Shown piece by piece: positions 21,309-33,170 of a stretch of DNA of 64,000 bases. Position 1 is the stretch's first letter. Every line of letters starts with the position of its first letter. The stretch lies in the NCBI GenBank assembly GCA_008360975.2, contig VLJF02000046.1, positions 3,224,001-3,288,000 of the forward strand, in the 5' to 3' direction. The notes under the pieces are model-generated. The model had not been told where the DNA came from, made no database searches, and saw only the letters and a list, made by a program, of their open reading frames with translations. This stretch comes from Lichenostomus cassidix (Eukaryota; Chordata; Aves; Passeriformes; Meliphagidae). Both the position numbers and the translations under genes were made by a program.

Positions 21309-23122
21309 GGATTTCATTTGGGGCTGTGTGGCTGTGGGGCTGAGCCTGGCAGTGCTGGACATGCTGCCCATTGCCAAGGAAGAGCAGCAGAGGCCTGGAC
21401 AAATCTGCAGCCACAGCAGGTGAGCTGGGGGCTGGGGGGACATTGTGGCACCCATGGGACAGCTTGGCATTGCTGGGGACAGCCTGGCAGCCACTGGACA
21501 GCCTGGTACCCATGAGCACAGAGTGGCATCCTTGGGGAGAGCCTGACACCTGTCAGGACAGCCTGGAACCCATAGGGACAGCCTGGCATCACTGGGGCCA
21601 GTCTGACACCCACTGGACAGCCTGGCACCCAAGGGGACAGCCGTGCATCCATCAGGACAGTCTGGCAGTATGGGGACATTGTGACAGCTATGGGCCAGCC
21701 TTGCATCTATCAGGACAGCCTGACACCCATGAGGACTGTGTGACATCCTTGGGGACAGCCTGGCGTCCATCAGGACAGCCTGGCAGCCACTGGGACAGCC
21801 TGGCACCCCTGAGGACAGCGTGGCATCCACTGGGACAGCCTGAAACCCATGGGGACATTCTGACATCCCTGGACACAGCCCGTCATCCCTGGGGACTGTC
21901 TGACATCCCTGGTGACACCCTGCCAGCCACCTCTGCCTCCTGTCCCAGGCAGCTCCAAGGTGCTGGCGGTGGCTGTGGCAGGGGTCCCACAGCGTGGGGA
22001 CATGGGTGATGGTGGTGTCACCCCGGTGGTGTCCCCACAGAAGCATCAGCACTTGTGCGACTTCCCCGACATTGCCACCATCAGCAGCCCAGAGGAGAAC
22101 CAGCTCCTCACCCTCCCCAGGGTGGACAGCCAAGTGCTGGTGAGCTGAGGGAGTTTGGGGACCCCGGGGGACTCGAGGGGACATGGGGCTGTCCCCACGC
22201 CTGGCACAGGACAGGGAGTTCCCCACGCTGCAGGAGGCTCGTTCCTTCGCGACTCTCCTCCATGGCCACTCCCGGCTGAGGGAGGATGCCCAGTGCTCCT
22301 TCTGCAGGGAGGTGACCTCTCCCTTGCTCCTGGGGGACATGGCAAACCAGTGCCACGGGGCCATCAGGGGGTGCCAGGACCCCTGAGCAGCCCCGAGCCG
22401 GAGGTGACAGGGGAAGGGAGGTGACAGAATCACCCCGGGAGGGGCAGGTCCCCATCCCACCCCCTGGGCACCGCGGGACCTGCGGGGCTTGGGGACACCG
22501 TGGTGAGGGATGGGCACAGGGGGTGGGCAAAGGGGTGACCATTGTGTCCCTGAGGGTGACCAGGGCCATCCCTGCCCTTGGCAGCGCCGAGTTCGCTGTG
22601 ACCAAGCTGGAGGTGGCCGGAGGTGCCCAGGGGTTGTCCCTGCTGTGCCACAGCCCCCAGGCCTTGGACAGTTCCCTGCTGAGCGTCTGTGTTCAGGTGA
22701 GACCCCCACGGCACCCCTGGGGGGTTTGGGGTAGCTCGGACCTCACAGGGCCCTGTCCCCATTAAGGAAACACAGCCCTGGCACCCGCGGGGACAGTGCC
22801 ATAGGGACAGTGCCATGGGGACAGTGCCATGGGGACAGGCACAGCCCTGGGGCTGCTGTGGGCACCCGTGGGGCAGGAGGGGTTTGGGGGCTCCCAGGGG
22901 GTCCCTGCCCTGCTGAGCCCTGCAGTCACTCCACAGTTACACTCCAGCCAGGATTCCAAGCAGTGCCAGATCTGCCAGGACAAGGACAGACACTTGTGGC
23001 TGTCTGGGGTGGCATGGAGGTTCTGCAGCCTGTGGGAGCTGCTGGGCACCTCTGGGCACTGGGGGCTGCAAACAGAGGGGGCCAAATGTGCCTGGAGGCC
23101 ACCTGTCCATCCTGCCCCAAAG
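21309..23122 (+). pseudogene. JAK3: JAK3-like exons: FERM and SH2 parts, no kinase
   Basis: JAK3 is the cytoplasmic tyrosine kinase of the common gamma-chain cytokine receptors. Exons with GT/AG borders are visible at 21309-21419 (F2 lobe, VGLSLAVLDM), 22041-22139 (F3, HLCDFPDIATIS), 22210-22370 (CREVTSPLLLGDMANQCHG), 22585-22696 (start of SH2, ending LLSVCVQ) and 22937-23122 (rest of SH2, 62 residues, the length I recall for the human exon). Phases are compatible across the last four exons and there are no stops. A further exon around 21949 is possible. The exon expected between 21419 and 21949 is replaced by a minisatellite. No pseudokinase or kinase exon follows before CR1 and X repeats. 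The match to JAK3 is better than to TYK2. It is most likely a truncated duplicate; a rapidly evolving gene split by assembly is the alternative. Confidence 0.75.
21425..21945. repeat. Minisatellite inside the JAK3-like intron
   Basis: About 500 bp of degenerate units of roughly 25-30 bp are built on GACAGCCTGGCACCCATGGG and GACAGCCTGACATCC. It fills the interval where the remaining F2-lobe exon of JAK3 should lie. Its reverse strand yields a long artificial open frame. Confidence 0.85.
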
Positions 23123-23129
23123 GTGACAC

Positions 23130-23490
23130 TGGGGGACATTCCAGAGAGGGGCTGTGAGGTCACAGACCAGCTGTGATGTCCCAGAAAGGCTGTGTGATGT
23201 CCCACAGGGAGCTGTGTCATAGCAGCACCACTGTGGCTGTGTCATAGAGCCACAAAGCGGCTGTGATGTCAGAAAGGGAGGGTGTGACATCACAGAATGG
23301 GTCATGAGAGGTCACAGAGAGGACATGACATCACAGAGTGTGTTATCTGAGGTTGTCGAGCATCTACAACATCGTAGAGGTGACTGTGACATCCCAGGGA
23401 AGACTGTGACATTGAGGTGGCTGTGTGGCATCACAGGGTGTCTTTATGACATCACAGAGCAGGCTGTGTGACATCACAGGGGGCTGTGTA
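23130..23490. repeat. TGTGACATCACAG tandem repeats
   Basis: These are degenerate repeats with a GTGACATCACAGAG core and spacings of about 20-40 bp, just after the last JAK3-like exon. The core is itself a near-palindrome related to CRE half sites. It probably arose by local expansion. Confidence 0.75.
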
Positions 23491-23780
23491 GGGTCACTGG
23501 GGAGGTCACTCCACCCCAACCCCCTCTCACAGTCCCTCCCCAGAGAAGTTCCCCATCCTGCCTCTGCACAGTGGAGTCCCCTGTCCCCCCGGGTCCCTTT
23601 TCCCCCCAGTGCTGTAGCCTTTCCCAGAGGATGTTCCACAAATAAACCCCCAGAGCCAAACACGGGGACAAGGGGGCTGGGGCTGTGTGACCAGGGAGGA
23701 CATCAAGGACGTGGATTCTCCAGGTCACTGTGGCCTGGTTTGTGTTCCCCAGGGCAGGAAAGATGTCTGGCAGCTGCAGC
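23491..23780. other. Spacer with a polyadenylation-like signal
   Basis: AATAAA occurs at about 23640, downstream of a C-rich stretch. It is a candidate 3' end for a truncated JAK3-like transcript, but this is inference from one hexamer. Confidence 0.3.
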
Positions 23781-23960
23781 AGGGTCAGTGAAGAGCCTCC
23801 AAGGTGGGGCTGGAGCCCTTTGGCTGTGAGGAGAGGCTGAGGGAGCTGGGCTTGTCCAGCCCAGAGAAGGGAAGGCTGAGGAGCTCCTCATGCCAGCCTG
23901 GCAGTGCCAGCGAGGAGGTGATGGAGAACACAGAGCCAGGCTCTTCACCAGGGTGCTGGT
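23781..23960 (+). mobile_element. CR1: CR1 LINE internal fragment
   Basis: The phrase GAGAGGCTGAGGGAGCTGGG, followed by a polypurine stretch and GAGGAGCTCCTCATGCC, corresponds to the region before the CR1 3' end. The fragment is short and diverged. Confidence 0.6.
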
Positions 23961-24149
23961 GGGAGACAAAAGACAATGGGTGGGAGGGGAAAGAGGGGAG
24001 GTTCAGCCAGGAAGGAGGAGACAGAATGAGTCAGGCTGGTTTCAGCATTTCCTCAACACAAAAGGCAGCCTGACTTCCCTTCTCCATCCACCACTGACAG
24101 CCTTGCAAATAGGATATTGACTGAGGTCTTTTAACCCCAGTCCAGGAAG

Positions 24150-26456
24150 GCGTTAAAAGATACAAGAGGTTAAAAGATCATGATACAACATCTTAAATGT
24201 GTTTATATCTACCATAGAATCATCTTGGTGTAAAATTGCTTTTCTACAGAAATCCCTTGTGAGTGGTGGACTCATTGGAGGCTACTGGGACATCACACAG
24301 AGCTGAGGGAAGAGCTGTGATGGTTATTAAATTGTATCCTGTTCAACGTTTGTCCATTGGCCATGAAGGGAAACTTTCTGTGCCTCTGAGTCTCACCAGT
24401 TCCTGACCCCAAAGGACACAAACCTGATCACTTGTGGTTCCCACTCCAGTGGTTGCACTTGCACCTCCCTCCATCCCCAGAGCAGAGCTCCCTTGTCCCA
24501 CAAAGTCCCTGGCAATGGAGGGATGAAGCAAACAGGACAGGCTGTGGGGATCAGGGCCAGGGCACGGCCAGGGATTTGGTGTGGTTGTGACCCCAGGGGA
24601 GGACGCTGCCCTTGGCCTTGCTGAACCTCATCCAATTGTCCTGGGCCCATGGCTGCAGCCTGTCCAGATCCCTCTGCAGAGCTTCCTGCCCTCCAGCACA
24701 GCCACACTCCCACCCAGCTTGGGGTCACCTGGCAACTGACTGAGGGTGCCCTCGGTGCCCTCATCCAGATCAGCAATATAGAGATTTAACTGAAGTGGCC
24801 CCAATCCTGAGCCCTGGGGACACCCCTGGATGTGACTCCATTGCCCAGCACTCCTTGGGCTGGACTTCTCTCTTTTATGGAGCTCTGCATTCCCTTGCCA
24901 CTGTTTGCTGCCAATAGATGAACATCCCTCTGTGTCTCAGGCAGCTCCTTCTCCAAGGAAAGCAGCTGGGAGTTTGTGCCAAGGAGCTGAAAGCTGCAGG
25001 TGCAGCCTGGAGTGGAGGAAGCTGAGATTTGCACAAGGCTGCTCTGAGTCCCAGGGCTTGGAGGAAGGAAATGGGGAGGAGGGGGTTAGGGAATGAGTCT
25101 GATTGATTGTCAGCCATAAAGGGTCTTGATTTTCATATCTGTTCAGACTGCATTAGAAGATGCTAGGGGTCGATATCAATTGGAGATTACAAATATCAAT
25201 CTATAAATAGGAAAAGAAAACTGAACAGGGCAAAACGATTCTCTCAACATTGTTTTAAATACAGTATATTCACTGCCAATAGACTTCTGAAACCTGTATA
25301 ATTAACCACAAAACAATTGAAAACTTAAATTATTCCCAGGAGCTTGTCTGGTTAGGGTGTTTTGAAATGTTAATGAGCCTTTGGCACTGAATTCCTGAAG
25401 TGAAGAGCTGAAGGCTGAAAAAGCCTCTGGAGAAGTAAAATACTTCAGCAACCTCCAAGTTGCTGAGGATGTCAGCAGCCCCCACTGAGGCCATCCCTGC
25501 CAAGAGACCATGGGGGCAATGAGCAGCCAAGGAGAGCATCCCTGGGGCTGGGGAAGCAGAACTCAGAGGCACCAGTGGCTCCAGGTGGGAAATGGACTCT
25601 GCAATGTGGCTGTGAAAGCCCTGCCTGGGCTTGGCCAAGCAGGACAGCCAAGGCCTGACCCCCATGCCCTGGCAATGGGGATCGGTGGCCTCACAGGATG
25701 CTCGTGGCTCTCCCGGAGCAGTGGGATGTGGGGTGTGGGATGGTGAGGGCAGGAGAGCAGCAGGAGCCCTGCAAAGCTCTGTGGGCTGGGGGAGGAGGCC
25801 ACAAGCCCTGGGGCTGGAAGGAACTGGTGTCTTCTCATGGGCCTCAGTGGCAGGGACAGCAGCCACAGCCAGGGGACACAAATGTCATTGCTGCTGGCAG
25901 GGGGTGGTCCCAGCCCCCCCAAGGCCTTTGGTCACCCCAGTGCAGCTCTCCTCCCCTGGCCTAGGCCTGTGCTGCTTCCCTTGCAGACTTTACCCACTGC
26001 CCCATTTCCCCACCTCCCTCTGACCCTGGGAGCTCCCAAAGCTTTCCTCATGTCCCTCTGTCCTCCCTTGTTGGTGCTTCAGACAAAAAGCTGTGTTTGG
26101 CTGAGGAATGGCCAATTCCTGTGGGATTCCCAACTCCTGCCTTCTTCCCACACCCTGCTAAAGCTCCTGTGGCACCCAAGCTGTCCCAGGCACAGCCTTG
26201 CTGGAATCTGCTCCTTCTCTCCATCTCCCAGCACTGAAATCCATGTCCCATCTGCAGCCCTGCAGAGCAGCCCAGCCCTGTCTGGCCCTGCAGCAGGAAC
26301 TGGAGGCACTGGAGGTCAGGGACAGCGACTCTGGCTCTGGAATGCTCAGGAGATGCTCAGCTCAGGCAGCTCCTGGTGCCCCAGGGCCAGCCCTGCTGCC
26401 CAGGACAGCAGCAGAGAGTTGCCCCAGGGCTCCTCAGGCAGCTCCTGGTGCCCCAG
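24150..26456 (-). repeat. X repeat unit, copy 4, reversed, with CR1 piece
   Basis: This copy is inverted relative to 14.57-16.8 kb, so the two form arms of a large inverted repeat. A CR1 coding-region fragment lies at about 24570-24800 on the minus strand. The part 25801-26456 equals 1-656 exactly. Confidence 0.85.
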
Positions 26457-26612
26457 GGACACAATCACAGAATCACAGGATAAAACAGGTTGGAAAAGAC
26501 CTTTGAGACCATCAAGTCCAACCTGTGACCTTACACCAGCTTGTCACTCAGACCATGGCACTGAGTGCCACATCCAATCTTTCCTTAACCAGCTCCAGGA
26601 GTCACAGAATCT
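26457..26612 (-). mobile_element. CR1: CR1 LINE 3'-end fragment, copy in second block
   Basis: Identical to 657-812; see that entry for the diagnostic CR1 words. Confidence 0.8.
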
Positions 26613-27240
26613 GCAGGAAAAAAATACAAAAACCCTCCAACAACATTTTAATGTTAGAGAGTCATGGCATTACTTTATTATCTGGCCAGGATGTTGTTCT
26701 GGCCAGGATGTACCACAGAAATCATCTCATCCACACACAGCCTGGGTGTGCAGAGAGAATCATTCCATGATACACAGCTTTTACTCGATTTTTCAGATAT
26801 TTTATACAGTAAAAATACATAGGAAAGCATTGGGTCAGTGTTCATTGGTCTAAAGTTGAGCAAACTCACAGTATTCAGTTTTCTGTTGGATCCGAATTTC
26901 TTTGCCTCTGATGCTAATTAGATTCTTCATTCTTCAGTTTTTCTCATCAGTCCTTTTTCCAGGCCAGGATGTCTTCAGCCCTGCTGGAGGTGCTCTGGGG
27001 TAGCTGTTTGTGATATCCACCATGTCCTGTTGATAACCACAATGTCCCAGAGGATGTTCTGTTCATAGTCTTTATCTCTCTGGTTATCTCTGGGGTCACT
27101 CCCAATCTGTTGATATGCTGAGTCCACCAGACCTCATCTGGTAGAACAATGTCCTGAAAGAAACCTAAAATTCCTTTTCTCGGGGTAAAGACAAACAAAA
27201 CCTTTGACTAAAGTTATACAAAATGTTTAACCTGATATGT
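26613..27240. repeat. U segment of the composite block, copy 2
   Basis: Identical to 813-1440 at every base compared. No gene is called. Confidence 0.75.
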
Positions 27241-27347
27241 ATTTCAACAACACCAAAGAGCCCCTGGGCACACAGTGACATCAGTGACCAGCACAGGTGA
27301 CAATTGCAGCAGAATGGATTGCTGCACAGGTCACTGAGGGGACAGAG

Positions 27348-27392
27348 TGACGTCATCAGAGTAATGTCTTCAGAGTGACATCAGTGACGTCA
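27348..27392. promoter_or_regulatory. Pair of CRE palindromes, copy 2
   Basis: TGACGTCA occurs at 27348-27355 and 27385-27392, with the same 37-bp spacing as in copy 1. Flanking TGACATCA variants are also shared. Confidence 0.55.
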
Positions 27393-27485
27393 TCAGAGTG
27401 ACATCATCAGCCATCAGCACGGGTGACAATTGCAGTGGAACAGATTGCTGTAGGTCACTGAGAGGGGACAGGGTGACATCAGGGT

Positions 27486-29110
27486 GGCATCGAGGTAGCA
27501 TCAGGTGGTATCAAAATGGCACCAAAGTGGGGGAAAATGGTGTAAAAGTGACAAAAAATGGAATTAAATGGCATCAAAAGGCATCGAAGTGACACCAAAT
27601 GGCACTAAATGGCACTAAATGACACCAGAGTGACACTAAATGGCACCAAAGTGGCACTAAATGGCAACAAATGGCAAAAAATTACATTAAAGTGACATTA
27701 AATGGCACTAAAGTGGCACAAAGTGACATTAAATGGCACTAAATGGCACCAAATGGCTCTAAATGGAATTAAAGTGACACTAGATGGCACCAGAAGGAGC
27801 CAAAGTGACACTAAATGGCACCAAAGTGACATCAAATGACACTAAATGGTGTCAAAGTGGTGCTAAATGGCACTAAATGGGACCAAAGTGACACCAAATG
27901 GCACTGCAGTGACACCAAATGGCACTAAATGACACCAAGCAGCCCCTGGGCACACAGTGACATCACCGACCAGCACAGGTGACAATGACTGCAGAACGGA
28001 TTGCTGCAGGTCAGTGAGGAGACAGCAGGTGACATCAAAATGGCACAAAAATGGGGAAAAATGGCATTGAAATGACAAAAAACTGCATTAAAGTGACAAA
28101 AAATGGCACCAAATGGGACTAAAGTGACACTAAATGGCACCAAAGTGGGACAAAGTGGCATTGAAGTGGCAAAAAACGCACCAAAGTGGCAAGAAATGGC
28201 ACTAAATGGCATCAAAATGGCATCAAATGGCACCAAAGTGGCACCAAATGGCATTAAACTGATAAAAAATACATTATTGTTTTTAAATGGCATTAAAGTG
28301 ACAAAAAATGGCCCCAAATGGGACCAAAGTGACACTAAATTGCACTAAATGGGACCAAAGTGGCAAAAAATGGCACTGAAGTGGCATTAAAATGGCAAAA
28401 AGTGACACCAAAGTGACATCAAATGGCACCAAATCAGCACTAAATGGCACCAGAGTGACACTAAATGGCCTCAAATGGCACTAAATGGTATTAAAGTGGC
28501 ACTAAATGGCACTGAAGTTACACTAAATGGCACTAAAGTGACACCAGGAGTTATTAAATGGCACTAAAATGACACCAAATGACATCAAAGTGACATCAAA
28601 TGGGACCAAAGTGGCACTAAATGGCACCAGAGTGACACCAGGGGTCATCAAGTGACACCAAATGGCACTAAGTGGCCTTAAAGTGACACTAAATGGCACC
28701 AAGTGACACAAAGTGGCACTAAATGGCACCAAAGTGGAACTAAATTGCACTAAAAGGCAGCAAAGTGGCAAAAAATGGCACTAAATGGCACTAAATGGCA
28801 TCAAATGGCACCAAATGGGAACAAAGTGACACTGAATGGCACTGAAATGGCACTTGATGGCATTAAATGACACTAAAGTGGCATTAAAGTGACACTAGAT
28901 GGCACCAGATGGCGCCAAAGTGACACTAAATGGCGCCAAAGTGACACTAAATGGCATTAAATGTCACCAGAGTGGCACTAAATGGCACTAAAAGTCACTA
29001 AAGGGACACTAAATGGCATCAAATGGCACCAAATTGTCACCAAATGCCACTAGAAGTCACCAAATGGCATCAAATTGTCACTAAATGGCTCCAAAGTTCC
29101 ATCAAAGTGA
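27486..29110. repeat. SatA satellite array, copy 2
   Basis: The units are of the same TGGCACTAAA / TGACACCAAA type as copy 1, but indels and substitutions begin immediately at the array start, where perfect identity between blocks 1 and 2 ends. Confidence 0.9.
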
Positions 29111-30250
29111 CACCAAAGTGTCCCAAACACCCCCAATGTCCCCAAATGTCCCCTTTCTCTCCAAAATTCCCCAATTTCCACCTAAAACTCTCCAATTTCC
29201 CCCAAATATTCCCAATTTTTCCCTCATTTATTCTCATTTTACCCCCAATTTCTCCAATTTATTCTCATTTCCCCCCCAAAAAAACCCAAATTTTCCTCCT
29301 TTTTCCCCATTCTATTTGCATTTTTCCCCATTTCCCCCAAATTCGCCCCCAAATTTACCCAAATTTTCTCCAAAATTCCCCAAAATTTTTGCCTCAAAAT
29401 TGCCCAGTCTCTCAAATATTCTGCACTTCCCCCAAATTTTCCCAAAAAATTCCCCCCAATTTTTCTCAGAATTTTCCTTCAAAATTCCCCCAAACTTTCC
29501 CAATTTTTTCCAAAGTTTTCTCCCAAACTTCCCCAAAATTTCCCTCCAAATTCCCAAAATTTCCCCAATTTTTCCCCCAAACTTCCCTAAAATTTTCCCT
29601 GAACTTCCTTGAAATTTCCCAAAATTTCCCCAAAATTTCCCCCAAATTTTCCCAAAATTTCCCAGAACTTTCTTTAAAAAATCCCCAAACTTCCCCCATT
29701 TTCCCCCCAAAATTTTCATCCAAACTTCCCCAAAATTTCCCCAAATTTCCCCAAAACTTTCCCAAAACTTCTCCAAAATTTCCCCCAAATTTTCCCAGAA
29801 ATTTCCTTCAATTTTTCCTATTTCTCTCTGAAATTTCCCCCAAACTTCCCCAAAATTTCCCCAATTTCCCTCAAATTTCACCCCAATTTCCCACCAAATT
29901 TCCCCTCAAATTTCCCCCATATTTGTCCAAATTTTTCCCCAAATTTCCCTAAAATGTCCCCAATTTCTCCCAAGTTTTTTCCCACATTTCTCCCAAATTT
30001 CCTCAATTCTCAAATTTTCCCAGAATTTTTCTCTGAACTTCCCCCTCAATTTCCCCATTTTTTCCCCAAAATTTTCTCCCAAACTTCCCCAACATTTTCC
30101 TGCAATTCCCCAAAATTTCCCCAATTTTCCCTCAATTTCCCCCAAGTTTGCTCCCAAATTTCCCCAGAAATTCCCCAAAATTTCCCTCAAATTTTCCCAA
30201 CATTTCCCCCCAAACTTTCCCCCATTTTCCCCAAAAATTTCCCCCATTCT
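29111..30250. repeat. SatB satellite array, copy 2, unoccupied ERVL site
   Basis: This array is uninterrupted. At 29519-29523 it carries a single TCTCC in the exact context that flanks the ERVL provirus in block 1: CCCAATTTTTTCC on the left and CAAACTTCCCC on the right. It is the pre-integration form of the site. Confidence 0.9.
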
Positions 30251-30800
30251 CCCCCTATGGAATGTGGAATGGGGGACATGGAATGGGGGACATGGGGGCT
30301 GTGGGATGGGGGTTGTGGGGAGGGACATGGGGGTGTGGGACAAATGAGATGGGACATGGAATTGAGGACAGGGGATGGGGGATATGGGGGATCTGGGATG
30401 GGAAACATGGAATTGGGACAGGGGGATATGGGGGGTGGGGGATGGAGGATGTGGGATGTGGAACAAGAGGGACACAGGGGAACAGACATGGAAGGGGAGA
30501 TGTGGGATGGGGGCATGGAATGGCAGACAAGGGGCATGTGGGAGATGGGACATGGAATGGGGACATGGGGGAAGGAGATGGGACATGGGATGGGGACCAC
30601 AGGACAGGCACAGGGAATGGGGAACATGGGGGATATGGGGGACATGGAATGGGGGAATGGGATGAGGGACATGGGTGACTTGGGGGATGGGGGAGATGAA
30701 ATGTTGGACATGGAGTGGGGCCTTGGGGTATGTGGGATGGATGACAAGGGACACATGGGGGACATGGGGAACATGGGAAAAATGGGATCCATGGAAAGTG
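30251..30800. repeat. SatC array, G-rich GGGACATGG units
   Basis: About 550 bp of units such as GGGACATGGAATGGG, about 10-20 bp each. The plus strand switches abruptly from C-rich (SatB) to G-rich here, across an inverted motif CCCCCATTC / GAATGGGGG (30241-30275). Runs of four or five G are dense enough for quadruplex formation. Confidence 0.85.
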
Positions 30801-30805
30801 GACAC

Positions 30806-31692
30806 GTGTCATGGTTTGACCCTGGCCAAATGCCAGGCACCCATGACATCTACTCACTCACACTCCCCTGCCACAGCTGGGCAGAGGAGAGAAAAAAAGT
30901 TAATACACACAGGGCTCATGAGTTGAGATAAGGAATGGGAGATGCTCCAGTCCTCTTGAAGAACAGGCTCCTCTTGAAGTTAAAAAGTGAAATTTATTCC
31001 TAACAAACTCTAAGCACAGCTCCTGGAGATCCATGGGGATGCAGAGATCCACCTGCAGCCCATGGAGGAGGAGCCCAGGCCGGAGCAGGGGGATGCCTGG
31101 GAGGAGGCTGTGACCCCTGCAGAGAGGGGCTCTGCTGCCCAGCTGGAGCAGCCTGTCCTTGAAGGACTGACCCCGTAGGAGAGTGACCCACGCTGCAGCA
31201 GCTTTGGGGGACTGTTGCCCGTGGCATGGACTCACATTGCAGCAGTTCACAGGGAGCTGCTGCTGGTGAGATGAACTCACATTGGAGAAGTTCCTGGAGA
31301 ACTCTCCCGTGGGAGGAACCCCACAGTGCAGCAGGGGAACAACTCCTCTCCCTGAGCAGTGGGAGAAATCTCAGATGATGAACTGACCAGAACTGACCAT
31401 TCCTGTCTCCCTGCTCTGCTGGGGAGGAGATAGAGCTGGGCAGGAGGGAGAGGTGGGGGGAAGGCACTTTTAAGGTTTTATTTTACTTTTCCTGCTCAGA
31501 TTTTGTCAGCAATGATTCAATTATTATCTCTAATTGGAGCCTGTTTTTCCCATGACCATATTCAATGAGGGATCTCTCCCTGTCCTTATCTCAACTCATG
31601 AACCCCTCGTTCTATTTCCTCTCCCCTGTGCAGCTGCAGAGGGGAGTGAGAGAGAGGCTTTGATGGGTGCCTGGCATCCAGCCAGCATCAAC
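30806..31692 (+). mobile_element. Avian LTR-like element with long inverted termini
   Basis: The ends share about 130 bp in inverted orientation, including ATGCCAGGCACCCAT and CATGAGTTGAGATAAGG. The middle has several CACATTGGAGAAGTTC-type repeats and a TTTTAAGGTTTTATT stretch. This arrangement recalls a common dispersed avian repeat with similar termini whose name I cannot give reliably. There is no coding capacity. Confidence 0.6.
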
Positions 31693-33170
31693 ACACTACA
31701 CCCTGTATCTTGTACATGTCATGTATACCTGAAAAATATTTTGAAGAGAAAAACGTATTTATTATGTCTTTCAGCCTTTGTAACATAACCTGGGGTTGTT
31801 TTGCTTGGTTTGGTTACTTCAGACCCATTAATTGCAGCCTAACTGAAGATGTGTTTCATGGCATGGAATAGAAGAATCTACCACAGAGAATGAAGTGTCA
31901 TGGTTTAAATGTAATTCTTTTAGGCTTATGACTTGTGGTCCTTATAAACCCACTGTCCAAGGGCTGGGTTTGCAAGCTGGAGTGTGAAGCACAGGAAGTT
32001 TCTCTGGATAATGCTGCACCCCCATCTCTCCAGATGCAGAAATGGGCCAGAATCCAGCATTTTGAGTGTGATTTTGGGCTCCTGGCCTTGCCCCAAAAGA
32101 GAGACAGGATTTTGCCTGCAGTGTCTGCCTGGAGCAGACAGAACAGGTGGGAAGTGTTTGCAGAGCCCCTGGGAGGGAATATTGGGGTTCCTGTCAGCAG
32201 GATCCTTGTGCAGCTCAGGCTGGGTGGGCAGCAGTTCCATCTGCAGCTTCCATGTGCTGCTCCAGCTGCTGCTGCTGGGGACTCTGAGGGAAGAGGCCAT
32301 GGGAGGGATGGAAATGTTGCATGGACAACACCATGTCAATCCTTGCAAAAAGCCTTTCCAGTTTTCCCTTGGATCTGAGATTCCAGGGCCCACAGCTGGG
32401 CTTCAGAGTTCTACTGATTTTTATTTTTCAGGTTTTTGAGCAGAGCTCTGAATTGGGCATCTCTTGTCATTTTTGCTGCTCTTCTGGCCTGAAAAAGGAT
32501 CTGTGCTCCTGTGAGCCACATCCTGAAGGGTGGTTGGCAACCATGGAATCCTCTGGGAAAGCCCTTGATTGACTTCAGTGCCCTGGCTGGAAAGCTCAGC
32601 CTGAGGAAAAAACTGTTCCAGCTGCCTCTGTGTGTGTCCAGTTCCTCACAGCTGAGTCCCTGAACACACAGACTGGTTTTTAGGGGTTTATCTTCCCCTC
32701 CTGTTTGCTTGGGGATGCTTTTGGGGCCCTTTAGAGCAACATCTGACCAGCTCCTGCCCCCCTCCTGTTTTATTCTCTCATCTTTGGAGTTGACCTGCTG
32801 GGTTTGACATGGAAATTGGTGGTGTCTCCCCATTCTTCCCTCCACCATCAATGGTAACTTATATTAAACAGTGAACATGGCCTCGTTTATCTGGTGGGGA
32901 GGACACGAGTGGGGAAAGTTAATAAGGTTAGTTTTCATGGGCCTTGTGACAGTAAAGAAAAATGAGGTTTGTCTTTTTGGTGTGGTGCTGTGTGTTGGGA
33001 TTAGCAGGTTTATATCTTGTTATGGTTGTTATTATTTATTAGTATTACTTATTAGTGTTATATTTTAAATCTTGCATTATTAATAATAGCTGGATGTCAG
33101 CTCACTGGGAAGAATCCCTTCTTTTTTCAGGTGGGATTGAGCTGTACAGTCCCTTCCAAGATGCCAGTGG
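31693..33170. other. Unassigned non-coding sequence
   Basis: Composition is mixed and no tandem repeats stand out. Open frames at 31926-32439 overlap on both strands and show no familiar domain. The part 33000-33095 is AT-rich. I see no gene. Confidence 0.4.

Noticed and set aside
21036..22709. 557-codon minus-strand frame
   Set aside because: It is antisense to JAK3-like exons and driven by the minisatellite, and is read without splicing.
21309..23122. TYK2 or another JAK as the source of the exons
   Set aside because: The motifs VGLSLAVLDM, NQCHG, LLSVCVQ and the exon length of 62 residues fit JAK3 better by memory. A database search would settle it.
29085..29612. Possible collagen-like or proline-rich structural gene
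   Set aside because: The composition follows the SatB repeat exactly and shifts frame with each indel.
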